From the NCBI GenBank assembly GCA_016710385.1, contig JADJVX010000018.1, forward strand, positions 802,435 to 866,434: 64,000 nucleotides of DNA, in the 5' to 3' direction. The DNA comes from Actinomycetales bacterium (GTDB taxonomy: Bacteria > Actinomycetota > Actinomycetes > Actinomycetales > Dermatophilaceae). A program made the translations under genes and the position numbers. Numbering within the stretch: position 1 is the stretch's first letter; every line of letters starts with the position of its first letter. The notes beneath the pieces were generated by a model that searched no databases, had not been told where the DNA came from, and saw only the letters and a list, made by a program, of their open reading frames with translations. Shown in pieces: positions 16,911 to 26,796 of the stretch.

Positions 16911-17609
16911 TCAGACGAGCTTGACGACGATGTCGCGCAGCACCTCGCCGGCCCGGGCCAGACGGTCGGCGGCGTTGGACATGTGCCGGTAGACCTCGCG
17001 CTTCTTGAAGACCTCCATGACCCGCTTGAGGGCCGCCGGACCGGTGTGCTGTTCCATCGTCTCCATGTGCTCGACCTCGGTCTCGACGTCGAAGAGCTCG
17101 GCCAGGGCCTTGCGGTAGGCCTTCTCGACGTTGCGCTCGGCCTTGCGGGCCGCCTGGGCGTGCGGTTCGGCGGCGGCCGGAGAGGTGGACAGCGACTGGT
17201 AGCCGGCGTTGAGCGACTCGGTGCCCTCCTTGAGCAGGACGGCCAGGTCACGGGTCACGTCGTCGGGAGCCACGCCGAGCACCTGCATCTCGCGCACCGT
17301 GGTCTTGGCGTAGTTCATGACGTGGTCGATGGTGACGATGCCGCGGTAGAGGTCTTCGCGGTCCATCGGCGTCGAGAACGCCTGGTTGAGCGCGTCGAGG
17401 TTGCGGTCCTTGAGAACGTCACCCTGCTTCTCCAGGTCCAGCACGGCAGCTGCGGCCTCGGGGGTGGGGTATTCCATGTAGGCGACCAAGGCGTCCATGG
17501 ACTTCACCGCCAGGGCCGACTGCTCGGCCATCATGCCGATGAAGTCCGGCACCTTGGGAAAGATCCGGCCGACCACCTTGGACAGGGGGTTGTTGGCGCT
17601 TCCGCTCAT
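16911..17609 (-). CDS. DUF47 / PhoU-like partner of Pit phosphate transporter
   Basis: 232-residue all-helical protein of the DUF47 family, PhoU-like, which binds metals and modulates a Pit-type phosphate transporter from the cytoplasmic side. Seen: a helix-rich sequence without membrane segments, with the E/DxxxD-type acidic patterns of PhoU bundles (DLEKQGDVLKDRNLDAL; REDLYRGIVTIDHVMNYA). AGGAGG stands nine bases before the ATG. It lies 70 bases downstream of pit on the same strand, the standard order. Regulation of phosphate uptake by this protein is known for relatives and inferred here. Confidence 0.88.
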   Translation of the reverse strand: MSGSANNPLSKVVGRIFPKVPDFIGMMAEQSALAVKSMDALVAYMEYPTPEAAAAVLDLEKQGDVLKDRNLDALNQAFSTPMDREDLYRGIVTIDHVMNYAKTTVREMQVLGVAPDDVTRDLAVLLKEGTESLNAGYQSLSTSPAAAEPHAQAARKAERNVEKAYRKALAELFDVETEVEHMETMEQHTGPAALKRVMEVFKKREVYRHMSNAADRLARAGEVLRDIVVKLV

Positions 17610-17679
17610 GTCGTGTTGCCTCCTGGTGTGACCGGGGCACAGGCCCCGGGAAAGCGTGGGTTGAGGGTGTCGAAGGGTG

Positions 17680-18714
17680 TCAGCGGGTGAAGATCATGCT
17701 GATGAGGTAGCAGATGACGCCGACCAGGCCGGCGCCGGGAATGGTGATGAGCCAGGTGGAGAGGATCTCCTGGGCCTTGCCCCAGCGGACCGCCTTGGCG
17801 CGGTCGGCGGTGCCGATGCCCATGATCGACGAGCTCACGACGTGGGTGGTGGACACTGGCGCGCCGAGCACCGACGCTCCGTAGATCACGGCAGCCGACG
17901 TGAGCTGGGTGTCCAAGGCGTGCAGCGGGCGCACCTTGTAGATGCCGAAGCCCACCGTGCGCACGATGCGCCAGCCGCCGGAGAGGATGCCGAGGGTGAT
18001 CGCGGTGGCACAGGTGAGGATCACCCAGAACGGCACCTTGAACTCGGTGAGCTGACCCGACAGGACCAGGACCAGGGTGATGATGCCCATGCTCTTCTGG
18101 GCGTCGTTGGCGCCGTGCGAGAAGGCCAGGAAGGCGGAGGTGAGGAACTGCGAGCGCCGGAACCACGTGTTCACGGTCGGCTTGGCCCTGGCGAAGATCG
18201 CCATCATGAGCTTCTGCAGCAGGTATCCGACGCCGAAGCCGATGACAGGTGAGATGACCAGGCCGATGAGGATCTTGGCGACGCCGTCCACCTTGCCGTG
18301 GGCCAGCTCGGCGAATCCCCACTTCACGTAGCCGGAGCCGGCCGCCAGGATCGTGGCGCCCACCAGCCCGCCGACGAGAGCATGCGATGACGAGGAAGGG
18401 ATCCCGAACCACCAGGTGCCGAGGTTCCACGTGATGGCCCCGATGATGCCGCAGAGCACGATGATCATCGCGGTCTTCTGCGGCAGAGTGCCCACGTCGA
18501 TGAACTTGCCGATCGTGTTGGCCACGGCCGTGCCACCAAGGATCGGCCCGAGGAATTCGAAGGTCGCGACGATGACGACCGCCTGGGCGGGGGTCATCGC
18601 GCGCGACGCAATAGTCGTAGCGATGATGTTCGAGGCGTCGTGGAAGCCGTTCGTGTAGTCGAAGATGACGACGAGAACGACCGCGACGGTTGCCAGAACG
18701 AGAACCGTGTTCAT
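17680..18714 (-). CDS. pit: Low-affinity inorganic phosphate transporter (Pit)
   Basis: 344-residue integral membrane protein of the PiT family, which imports metal-phosphate by proton (or sodium) symport. Seen: about ten hydrophobic segments, and the two inverted family signatures, FDYTNGFHDASNIIATTIAS near residue 19 and SHGANDAQKSMGIITLVL near 205, each with the conserved GxxDxxN / GANDAQ core. The length fits short bacterial Pit proteins. It is co-directional with the DUF47 gene. An ATG is used; a two-codon-shifted start cannot be excluded because the ribosome site is weak. Confidence 0.92.
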   Translation of the reverse strand: MNTVLVLATVAVVLVVIFDYTNGFHDASNIIATTIASRAMTPAQAVVIVATFEFLGPILGGTAVANTIGKFIDVGTLPQKTAMIIVLCGIIGAITWNLGTWWFGIPSSSSHALVGGLVGATILAAGSGYVKWGFAELAHGKVDGVAKILIGLVISPVIGFGVGYLLQKLMMAIFARAKPTVNTWFRRSQFLTSAFLAFSHGANDAQKSMGIITLVLVLSGQLTEFKVPFWVILTCATAITLGILSGGWRIVRTVGFGIYKVRPLHALDTQLTSAAVIYGASVLGAPVSTTHVVSSSIMGIGTADRAKAVRWGKAQEILSTWLITIPGAGLVGVICYLISMIFTR

Positions 18715-18896
18715 GCGCGGGTCACCATGGGCGCAACGCTCCTTTGCGTTGAGTTCCTTCGCAGTTCAGTCGCGCGAAAGTATGCCGGTCCTGCACGGTC
18801 GGATGCGGGGACGTTGGTCACCACTGGGCAACGGTTCGGTAAACGAATGAGCCGACATGCACGATGTCGCGCCGAGCGTGCGTCGCCGCAGATGCC

Positions 18897-18902
18897 TAAG
18901 CT
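18897..18902 (+). promoter_or_regulatory. -10 box of a likely leaderless nucS transcript
   Basis: TAAGCT ends six bases before the GTG start of nucS, and no purine-rich ribosome site is visible in the spacer. This suggests that transcription starts at the GTG. Confidence 0.5.
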
Positions 18903-18908
18903 GTCCGG

Positions 18909-19604
18909 GTGCGTCTTGTCATCGCCCGCTGCAGCGTCGACTACGAGGGTCGACTGCAGGCCCACCTCCCACCGGCTACTCGGCTGTTGGTCCGCAAAGC
19001 CGACGGATCCCTGTTGGTCCACAGCGACGGGGGTTCCTACAAGCCGCTCAACTGGATGTCACCCCCCTGCGCCCTGGCGGAGTTGTCCCCCGATCCCGAC
19101 GAGGCCGCCGACGGCGTGCATGCGGTCTGGGTGGTGCGGCACGCCAAGAGCGGGGACGCCCTGCGGGTGCGCCTGTTCGAGGTCCTGCACGACTCCACCC
19201 ACGATCTCGGGGTGGATCCCGGACTGGTCAAGGAAGGGGTCGAAGCACACCTGCAGGCCCTGCTGGCCGAGCACATCCACACCCTCGGCGAGGGCTGGAC
19301 GCTCGTGAGCCGCGAGCACATGACCGCGATCGGACCGGTCGACATCCTGGCTCGGGATGCCGACCGGGGGCACGTCGCCATCGAGATCAAACGCCGCGGT
19401 GAGATCGACGGCGTGGAGCAACTGACCCGCTATCTCGACCTGCTCAATCGCGACCCGGCGTTGCGGCCCGTGCAAGGCGTCTTTGCCGCCCAGGAGATCA
19501 AGCCCCAGGCGCGCACGCTCGCCCAGGATCGCGGAATCCGTTGCGTGACATTGGATTACGACGCATTGCGCGGCATCGACGACGCAGAGTCACGACTCTT
19601 CTGA
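18909..19604 (+). CDS. nucS: Endonuclease NucS (EndoMS-type mismatch repair nuclease)
   Basis: 231-residue nuclease that in most actinobacteria replaces MutS/MutL by cutting both strands at G-T, G-G and T-T mismatches. Seen: the N-terminal DNA-binding half (MRLVIARCSVDYEGRL, DGSLLVHSDGGSYKPLNWM) and the C-terminal PD-(D/E)XK nuclease with GPVDILARDADRGHVAIEIK (catalytic D, E, K) and a following RRG loop. Length and order agree with the family. It is usually recruited by the sliding clamp through a short C-terminal motif; here the end reads DAESRLF, a plausible clamp-binding tail. It overlaps by 15 bases the 3' end of the convergent gene on the other strand. The GTG start has a -10 box right before it. 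Confidence 0.95.
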   Translation: MRLVIARCSVDYEGRLQAHLPPATRLLVRKADGSLLVHSDGGSYKPLNWMSPPCALAELSPDPDEAADGVHAVWVVRHAKSGDALRVRLFEVLHDSTHDLGVDPGLVKEGVEAHLQALLAEHIHTLGEGWTLVSREHMTAIGPVDILARDADRGHVAIEIKRRGEIDGVEQLTRYLDLLNRDPALRPVQGVFAAQEIKPQARTLAQDRGIRCVTLDYDALRGIDDAESRLF

Positions 19605-20000
19605 CTCCACGGGCGACCCCGCATCCGACACCACGCGCCACCCGTCGGAGTCGACCTCCACCCGCACCAGGTCGACTCTCCGCGGCACTCCGGGCAGCCA
19701 CCCGTCCGGGCCGAGGACCACGAGCACGTTGTCGCCCCGGTGACTATCGGACAGCAGCTGCAGACGGTCCGGCAGGGGGCACCCGCCTGGGTGGTGACCC
19801 GGGTCGGGAAGGGGACGCACCGGCATACCGAGCTGTTCGGCCAGGCGCGCGGCTGCTGCACCGACCGGAGCGTCAGCCGCCGCATAGACCGCCGCGATGC
19901 GCTCGCCCGCTAAGCGGGCCAGCAGCCCCGACAGGTCCGGCGCCTTCGCGGCAGCGTTCGGGACGAGGACGAAGCGCGCCGGGCATTGCAGGTCGCTCAT
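19590..20000 (-). CDS. Unknown protein, possibly a degenerate histidine-phosphatase fold
   Basis: 136 residues, cytoplasmic. The segment GERIAAVYAAADAPVGAAAARLAEQLGMPVRPLPD resembles in spacing the region of phosphoglycerate-mutase-like phosphatases that usually reads VYSSPLxRARxTAxxLAxxLGLPV. However, the catalytic RHG at the start and the second His are not visible (NVLVVLGPDGW is where HGG/SHG would stand). It may therefore be an inactive relative or something else. I prefer the ATG at 20000 over the GTG three bases upstream because a CATACT hexamer ends six bases before it. Its 3' end overlaps nucS. It is probably a real gene because the frame is long and its coding character continuous, but the function is unknown. 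Confidence 0.5.
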   Translation of the reverse strand: MSDLQCPARFVLVPNAAAKAPDLSGLLARLAGERIAAVYAAADAPVGAAAARLAEQLGMPVRPLPDPGHHPGGCPLPDRLQLLSDSHRGDNVLVVLGPDGWLPGVPRRVDLVRVEVDSDGWRVVSDAGSPVESEES

Positions 20001-20060
20001 CACCCGAGTATGCCGTGACTCACCGGCGCCCCAGCCGCCGGCGATGGATCGCCGATCCGC

Positions 20061-22136
20061 TCAGCGCAGCGGCTCCATACCCCGCGAGCCGCGGATGATG
20101 GTCACGAAGCGGCCCATGATGTCGTTGAGCCCGAAGTCCTTCGGGGTGAAGACCGCAGCCACGCCGGCAGCCCGCAAGGCAACGCCATCGGCCTCGGGGA
20201 TGATGCCCCCGACGACAACCGGCACGTCGCCCGCGCCGTTGTCGCGCAGTCCACGCAAGACATCGGGCACCAGCTCCATGTGCGAGCCGGAGAGGATCGA
20301 CAGGCCGACCAGGTGGACATCCTCGGCGATGGCCGCGGCGACGATCTGCTCGGGCGTCAACCGGATGCCCTGGTAGACCACCTCGAAGCCCGCGTCACGG
20401 GCCCGCACGGCGATCTGCTCGGCGCCATTGCTGTGTCCGTCGAGGCCAGGCTTGCCGACCAGAACGCGCAGCTTCTCGCCGAGCTCTTCACCGGTGGCCG
20501 CGACCTGGGCGCGCACAGCCGCCAGGTCACCCGACGGAGTAGCGCCTGCCCCGACCCCGACGGAACCGGAAACGCCTGTGGGAGCGCGGTATTCGCCGAA
20601 CTCGGCGCGCAGGGCCTGGGCCCACTCCCCCGTCGTCACCTTGGCCCGAGCGCATTCCCGGGTGGCGGCCATCAGGTTGGCGCCGCTCTTGGCGTCCTCG
20701 CGCAGCCGGGCCAGCGCTTGTTCGGCCCGGTCACGGCCGTGCGGGTCGGAGTCGCGCGCCGCACGCCAGGCCTGCACGGCCCGGATGGCGGCAGCCTCGA
20801 CCGCGGGATCGACGGTCTGGATCGCCGTGCCGAGGTCGGCGGTGAGCGGGTTGGTCTCGGTAGAGGTGAACTGGTTGAGCCCGACGACAATGTCTTCACC
20901 GGCCTCGATCCGCTGCCGGCGCTGGGCGTGCGAGGCGACGAGCGCCGACTTCATGTAGCCGGACTCGACGGCCGCGACCGCCCCGCCCATGTCCTGCACC
21001 CGCTCAATCTCGGCCCGGGCGCCGGCGACGAGTTCGGCGACCTTGGCCTCGATGACGGTCGATCCGGTGAAGATGTCGTCGTATTCCAGCAGGTCAGACT
21101 CGAAGGCCAACACCTGCTGGATGCGCAGCGACCACTGCTGGTCCCACGGCCGCGGCAACCCGAGGGCTTCGTTCCACGCCGGGAGCTGCACGGCGCGCGC
21201 CCGGGCGTCCTTGCTCAGCGTCACCGCGAGCATCTCCAGGACGATGCGTTGCACGTTGTTCTCCGGCTGCGCCTCGGTGAGACCGAGCGAGTTGACCTGC
21301 ACGCCATAGCGGAACCGGCGCGCCACCGGATCGGTGACGCCGTAGCGCTCCTGAGTGAGCTCGTCCCAGATCTGGACGAACGCCCGCATCTTGCACATCT
21401 CCTCGACAAACCGCACGCCGGCGTTGACGAAGAAGGAGATCCGGGCCACGACGTCGGGGAACTTCTCCGGCGGCACCTGGCCCGAGTCGCGCACCGCGTC
21501 GAGCACGGCAATAGCCGTGCACATGGCGTAGGCGATTTCCTGGACCGGCGTCGCCCCAGCCTCCTGGAGGTGGTAACTGCAGATGTTGGTCGGGTTCCAC
21601 TTGGGGATCTCGTTGACCGTGTAGCTGATCATGTCGGTGATGAGCCGCAGCGAGGGCCCCGGCGGGAACGCGTAGGTGCCCCTCGAGAGGTACTCCTTGA
21701 TGATGTCGTTCTGAGTCGTGCCCGCGAGGCGGTGCACCCACTCGGCCGGGTCCTCCCCCGCGGCAGCGGCCTGCTCCTCGGCGGTGACCTGATACATCGC
21801 CAGCAGCCACATCGCCGTGGCATTGATCGTCATCGAGGTGTTCATGTCCGACAACGGGATGCCGTCGAAGAGCGCAGCCATGTCGCCGATGTGGCTGATC
21901 GGCACACCGACCTTGCCCACCTCGCCCCGGGAGAGCACATGGTCGGGGTCATATCCGGTCTGGGTCGGCAGGTCGAAGGCGACCGACAGTCCGGTCTGCC
22001 CTTTGGCGAGGTTGCGCCGGTAGAGCGCGTTGCTCGCGGCGGCGCTGGAGTGACCGGCATACGTGCGCATCACCCAGGGGCGGTCGCGGGTCGGGCGCGG
22101 AGCATCGGAACGCGCAGAAGCTGTGGCATCGGTCAT
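20061..22136 (-). CDS. meaA: Adenosylcobalamin-dependent acyl-CoA mutase MeaA (ethylmalonyl-CoA mutase)
   Basis: 691-residue mutase that converts (2R)-ethylmalonyl-CoA to methylsuccinyl-CoA by carbon-skeleton rearrangement. Seen: the substrate-binding barrel from RPWVMRTYAGHSSAAASN with FDLPTQTGYDPDH, and TTQNDIIKEYLSRGTYAFPP. The C-terminal B12 domain has the base-off motif KPGLDGHSNGAEQ (DxHxxG) near 567, then GLSILSGSHMEL and VVVGGIIP. The fused single-chain form with TYAGHS at the start and this length matches the MeaA/Ecm branch rather than the MutA/MutB heterodimer. The MeaB chaperone and adenosyltransferase genes are in the same window, and the latter is divergently next door. TAGCGT lies six bases before the ATG. 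Confidence 0.93.
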   Translation of the reverse strand: MTDATASARSDAPRPTRDRPWVMRTYAGHSSAAASNALYRRNLAKGQTGLSVAFDLPTQTGYDPDHVLSRGEVGKVGVPISHIGDMAALFDGIPLSDMNTSMTINATAMWLLAMYQVTAEEQAAAAGEDPAEWVHRLAGTTQNDIIKEYLSRGTYAFPPGPSLRLITDMISYTVNEIPKWNPTNICSYHLQEAGATPVQEIAYAMCTAIAVLDAVRDSGQVPPEKFPDVVARISFFVNAGVRFVEEMCKMRAFVQIWDELTQERYGVTDPVARRFRYGVQVNSLGLTEAQPENNVQRIVLEMLAVTLSKDARARAVQLPAWNEALGLPRPWDQQWSLRIQQVLAFESDLLEYDDIFTGSTVIEAKVAELVAGARAEIERVQDMGGAVAAVESGYMKSALVASHAQRRQRIEAGEDIVVGLNQFTSTETNPLTADLGTAIQTVDPAVEAAAIRAVQAWRAARDSDPHGRDRAEQALARLREDAKSGANLMAATRECARAKVTTGEWAQALRAEFGEYRAPTGVSGSVGVGAGATPSGDLAAVRAQVAATGEELGEKLRVLVGKPGLDGHSNGAEQIAVRARDAGFEVVYQGIRLTPEQIVAAAIAEDVHLVGLSILSGSHMELVPDVLRGLRDNGAGDVPVVVGGIIPEADGVALRAAGVAAVFTPKDFGLNDIMGRFVTIIRGSRGMEPLR

Positions 22137-22142
22137 GATCCG

Positions 22143-22148
22143 ACGCTA
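22143..22148 (-). promoter_or_regulatory. -10 box of a likely leaderless meaA transcript
   Basis: On the minus strand TAGCGT ends six bases before the meaA ATG (22136). The short spacer CGGATC contains no convincing ribosome site. Confidence 0.45.
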
Positions 22149-22237
22149 CCGGCCAGTTCACTGCGCGGTGCCCCGGATCGGCGCGTGAGTGCGGCCACAG
22201 TGCCGTGTGCGGGCGGGGGCATGCGAGAGTGGGGCCT

Positions 22238-22927
22238 ATGGTCAACCTCACGCGGATCTACACCCGGACCGGCGATCAGGGCACGACGGCCCTCGGCGAC
22301 TTCAGCCGCACCCACAAGACCGATCCACGGTTGGCGGCCTATGCCGATGCCAATGAGGCCAACGCCGCGATCGGAGTCGCCATCGCGTGCGGCGATCTCA
22401 CCGACGAGGTCGGCCAGACCCTGCGGCGGATCCAGAACGAGCTCTTCGATGTCGGGGCAGACCTGTGTATGCCGCTCGCTCAGCACTATGACTACCCTCC
22501 GCTGCGCGTCGCGCAGCCCTGGATCGACGACCTCGAGACCGACTGCGACCACTATCTCGAGCAGCTGCAGCCGCTGCGGTCGTTCATCCTCCCGGGTGGG
22601 TCGGCGGGCGCGGCATACCTGCATGTCGCGACCACGGTCGTGCGGCGGGCCGAGCGCTCGGTCTGGGCGGCGCTGGGCGTCTACGGCGACCAGCCCGGTG
22701 CCGGGAAGGGCGACGGCGGGGTCAACCCGCTCACCGCGACCTATCTCAACCGGCTCTCCGACCTGCTCTTCGTCCTGGCCAGGGTGGCCAACCTGCCCAC
22801 CGGCGATGTCCTGTGGCAACCCGGCGGTGGCCGGGTCGCCGCTCCGGACAAATCCGACAAAAAGGCCGGCCGTGTGACCGGCGAGGACACCGCGGACGAT
22901 TCCGAATCAGGCTCAGGTGACCGCTGA
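22238..22927 (+). CDS. PduO-type corrinoid adenosyltransferase
   Basis: Transfers the adenosyl group of ATP to cob(I)alamin to make the cofactor of acyl-CoA mutases. 229 residues. Seen: the ATP-binding N-terminus IYTRTGDQGTTALGDFSR, then RLAAYADANEANAAIGVA, RIQNELFDVGADL, ILPGGS, RRAERSVWA and YLNRLSDLLFVLAR, all standard for the PduO/MMAB family, followed by a non-conserved acidic tail of about 40 residues. It is divergent from meaA over about 100 bases, so cofactor supply and mutase may be co-regulated. The start is the ATG at 22238, where the homology begins. The 3' end overlaps the convergent DUF2550 gene by 15 bases. Confidence 0.93.
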   Translation: MVNLTRIYTRTGDQGTTALGDFSRTHKTDPRLAAYADANEANAAIGVAIACGDLTDEVGQTLRRIQNELFDVGADLCMPLAQHYDYPPLRVAQPWIDDLETDCDHYLEQLQPLRSFILPGGSAGAAYLHVATTVVRRAERSVWAALGVYGDQPGAGKGDGGVNPLTATYLNRLSDLLFVLARVANLPTGDVLWQPGGGRVAAPDKSDKKAGRVTGEDTADDSESGSGDR

Positions 22928-23350
22928 GGTCGCCCCCGGCGGAGCCGACTCGACCCAGGACCGAAGCGCGGTATAGGCGGGCTCGGCCAAGGCCAGGTCG
23001 AAGGTTTCACCGTCGTGACTGCAGGCCACCCGCACAGCATTGTGAATCGCGTCCAGGCCCTCACCCGGGCTCATCGCGACGGGTGCACCGATGTCGAGCC
23101 GGCGCCGTTGCCAGGTGTGGCGCGGGCGCACCGACACCCCGCCCAGGGCGTACCACTCGATGACGTCCTCCCCGAAGCGGACGAACCCGCTGCGCCACGA
23201 GGTGCCCGGCCCCGGGCGCAACCCGCACATGGTGAGGACCTTGCCGCGGGCGATGGCCCGGCGGCGCCCGAGCATGGCGAGGATGAACCCGCCGACGAGC
23301 GCGATGAGCAGCCCAACCGCGACTTCGACTGTGAAGACGAGGTCGGTCAT
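22913..23350 (-). CDS. DUF2550 membrane-anchored protein
   Basis: 145 residues with one N-terminal membrane helix (about 7-27, VEVAVGLLIALVGGFILAML) and a cytoplasmic domain with SWRSGFVRFGEDVIEWYAL and RRRLDIGAPVAM, as in DUF2550. The family is actinobacterial, nearly always located directly after atpC, and of unknown function. Here it starts 12 bases after the atpC stop, so it is the tail of that transcript. It overlaps the convergent adenosyltransferase gene at the 3' end. Confidence 0.85.
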   Translation of the reverse strand: MTDLVFTVEVAVGLLIALVGGFILAMLGRRRAIARGKVLTMCGLRPGPGTSWRSGFVRFGEDVIEWYALGGVSVRPRHTWQRRRLDIGAPVAMSPGEGLDAIHNAVRVACSHDGETFDLALAEPAYTALRSWVESAPPGATSAVT

Positions 23351-23362
23351 GGGCCGGCTGCG

Positions 23363-23635
23363 TCAGTTGAGGGAGTTGGTGACGGTGACGTGCTCGGCCA
23401 CGATCGTGACCCGGTCGTGCTCCACTGACAGAAAGCCTTCGTCGACCGTGGCGACCTCGTTGCCGGCCGTGGTGTGGATGACGACGTCACCCGCGACGAG
23501 GATGCCCAGCAACGGGGTGTGGCCCGGCAGGATGCCCAACTCGCCGGATGCGGTGCGGCACCGGACCATGCTCGACTCGCCGACCCAGACCCGCCGGTCT
23601 GCAGCCACCAACTCGACCTTGAGTGCACTCACCAT
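23363..23635 (-). CDS. atpC: ATP synthase F1 subunit epsilon
   Basis: 90-residue epsilon subunit of the F1 motor, consisting of the N-terminal beta-sandwich only (LKVELVAADRRVWVGESSMV, GELGILPGHTPLLGIL, VDEGFLSVEHDRVTIVAEH). It lacks the C-terminal helical pair that many bacteria use for inhibition, as is common in actinobacteria. GGAGG lies closely before the ATG. Unusually it does not follow atpD directly: a HIT-like gene and a hairpin lie between, and the HIT-like stop is 36 bases upstream. Confidence 0.95.
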   Translation of the reverse strand: MVSALKVELVAADRRVWVGESSMVRCRTASGELGILPGHTPLLGILVAGDVVIHTTAGNEVATVDEGFLSVEHDRVTIVAEHVTVTNSLN

Positions 23636-23671
23636 GTCCTCCGGAGAAATCGACGAGCTCTGGCCGCGAGT

Positions 23672-24322
23672 CTATCGGTCTGCGGCCGGCTCTTCCGACG
23701 TGGGAACAACCACACCCCCGTATGCCGTGACGATGGTCTCGGCGACGAAGCGGGCGTTGTCCGCGGCCACCTCCGCAGGCAGCCGCGGCAGATTCTCCTC
23801 CCAGTCCACGAGTGTCGAGCCGCGGAACTGTCCCACGCGAGCCGGCCGACCGAAGAAGAACAGATGGAAATGCGCGCCGCCGTCGCCATACCGGGCGACG
23901 TGGCAGCGCCCCACGGACGGAAGCGCTTCGACCGCTGCGGCGATCACCACCGTGAGTTGGCCGAGTTCGGCGCCCAGGTCTGCAGGGAGGTCCGCGAGGT
24001 CGTGGTGTGAGTGCGGCATGAGGATCGCGACGATGGGTATGCCGCCTTCGAGAGCCATGAGCGACCAGCGGTCATTCGACCAGATGACGCGTTCGTCCCG
24101 GCTGCTCGGCAACCCGTGCCGGCAAGAGCACTCAGCGGGATCTTCGCCTTTGCGGTCGGGCTCACGGTCGCACAGGGGCTGTAATGGCTTGAGCCGCAAG
24201 GTATCTGACTCGTACGGGAAGATGTCCCAGCCGGGCATCTGGTTGTCCAGGATCGGGAGGCGACCGTGCTCATCGGTCGCCGCCAGGACTCGGGCGTAGA
24301 ACTCTTCTACCGACTCAGGCAT
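23672..24322 (-). CDS. HIT-like protein inserted between atpD and atpC
   Basis: 216-residue cytoplasmic protein. GDGGAHFHLFFFGRP carries an H-x-H pattern like the histidine triad of HIT/GalT nucleotide hydrolases, and PHSHHDLADLP lies about 60 residues earlier. The first third has C-x-C-x(n)-H residues (ECSCRHGLPSS) that could bind a metal. Related actinobacterial proteins are annotated as hypothetical or HIT-family, and the substrate is unknown. The ATG at 24322 follows AGGGTGAAGG; a GTG at 24331 would add three residues. The 3' end is 36 bases from atpC, so atpC and DUF2550 probably ride on its transcript, while a stable hairpin separates it from atpD. The insertion in an otherwise conserved operon is unusual. 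Confidence 0.68.
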   Translation of the reverse strand: MPESVEEFYARVLAATDEHGRLPILDNQMPGWDIFPYESDTLRLKPLQPLCDREPDRKGEDPAECSCRHGLPSSRDERVIWSNDRWSLMALEGGIPIVAILMPHSHHDLADLPADLGAELGQLTVVIAAAVEALPSVGRCHVARYGDGGAHFHLFFFGRPARVGQFRGSTLVDWEENLPRLPAEVAADNARFVAETIVTAYGGVVVPTSEEPAADR

Positions 24323-24370
24323 GGCCTTCACCCTAGCCGTCGACTCCCTTCAGGAGTCCGGAACGTAACC

Positions 24371-24402
24371 CGGGCCGGCCACCCGCGAGGGTGACCGGCC
24401 CG
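24371..24402 (-). terminator. Hairpin between atpD and the HIT-like gene
   Basis: 14-bp stem with one mismatch and a GCGA tetraloop, starting 18 bases beyond the atpD stop. It is followed on the minus strand by the stop-proximal region of no gene for about 50 bases. It could end or weaken transcription before atpC. Confidence 0.62.
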
Positions 24403-24420
24403 GCATACCTGCTGGGGTAG

Positions 24421-25875
<1,455 letters not shown>

Positions 25876-25902
25876 GGTGATCGGATCCTCTTTCGCGAGT
25901 GA

Positions 25903-26796
25903 CTAGGCGGACGCGAGGGCGTCGGCGCCGCCCACGATTTCGCTGATCTCTTGGGTGATTTCGGCCTGGCGGGCCTGGTTCGCCAGCCGGGTGTAGGTCT
26001 TGATGAGGGCGTCGGCGTTGTCGGTGGCCGACTTCATGGCCCGCTGCCGAGCCGCGAGCTCGGAGGCCGCGGCGCCCAGCAAACAGGTGTAGATGCGGTG
26101 GGTGATATACCGCGGCAACAGTGCGGTGAGCACCTCGTCGACGCTGGGCTCGAAGGCGTAGAGCGGCAGGACGTCATTCTTGTCCGGCGCCTCGCCCTCG
26201 ACGACCTCCAGCGGCACGAGCCGGATCACGCGCGGCTCCTGAGTGACCATCGACTTGAACCGGGTGTAGACGATGTGGACCTCGTCGTGGCCACCCTCGT
26301 CGTAGTCCATCCGGAAGTCGGCCACCAGCCGCTCACCGATCTCCCGCGCGTGGGCGAACTGCGGAGCATCGGAGAATCCGCTCCACTGCGCCGCGAACTC
26401 GCGGTGGCGGAACTGGTAATAGGAGATGACCTTGCGGCCCACGAGGTAGACGACGACTTCTTTGCCCTCGCCGCGCAGCCGCTGGACGAGCTGTTCGCTC
26501 TCCTTGATGACCGACGACGAGTACCCACCGGCGAGGCCACGGTCGCTGCTGATGATGAGCACCGCAGCGCGGCGCACCTGCTCGACCTCGGTCGTGAGCA
26601 TGTGCTCTTCGTGCGAGTAGGTCGCCAACGCCGACAGGGCTTTGGTGAGCGCGTGGGTATAGGGCCCAGACTCGACGACCCGGGTCCGGGCCTTGACGAC
26701 GCGGGATGCCGCGATGAGTTCCATCGCCCGAGTGATCTTCTTGGTCGCCTGGACGGACCGGATGCGCTGGCGGTAGACCCGCATCTGCGCTCCCAT
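25903..26796 (-). CDS. atpG: ATP synthase F1 subunit gamma
   Basis: Rotor shaft of F1. 297 residues, with the N-terminal helix MGAQMRVYRQRIRSVQATKK, the VLIISSDRGLAGGYSSS block, and the C-terminal helix ASELAARQRAMKSATDNAD. The start is the ATG at 26796, preceded by AGAGAGG. The 150-base gap to atpA holds an inverted pair of the GTATGCC word (26859 and 26915) around a GC-rich centre. Confidence 0.97.
   Translation of the reverse strand: MGAQMRVYRQRIRSVQATKKITRAMELIAASRVVKARTRVVESGPYTHALTKALSALATYSHEEHMLTTEVEQVRRAAVLIISSDRGLAGGYSSSVIKESEQLVQRLRGEGKEVVVYLVGRKVISYYQFRHREFAAQWSGFSDAPQFAHAREIGERLVADFRMDYDEGGHDEVHIVYTRFKSMVTQEPRVIRLVPLEVVEGEAPDKNDVLPLYAFEPSVDEVLTALLPRYITHRIYTCLLGAAASELAARQRAMKSATDNADALIKTYTRLANQARQAEITQEISEIVGGADALASA

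Noticed and set aside
22137..22237. Cobalamin riboswitch between meaA and the adenosyltransferase gene
   Set aside because: The gap is only about 100 bases and shows no B12-box-like sequence; too short for the known aptamer.
20280..22877. Plus-strand open frame of 865 codons opposite meaA
   Set aside because: Shadow of meaA; low-complexity Arg/Gly/His composition and it runs past both ends of real genes.
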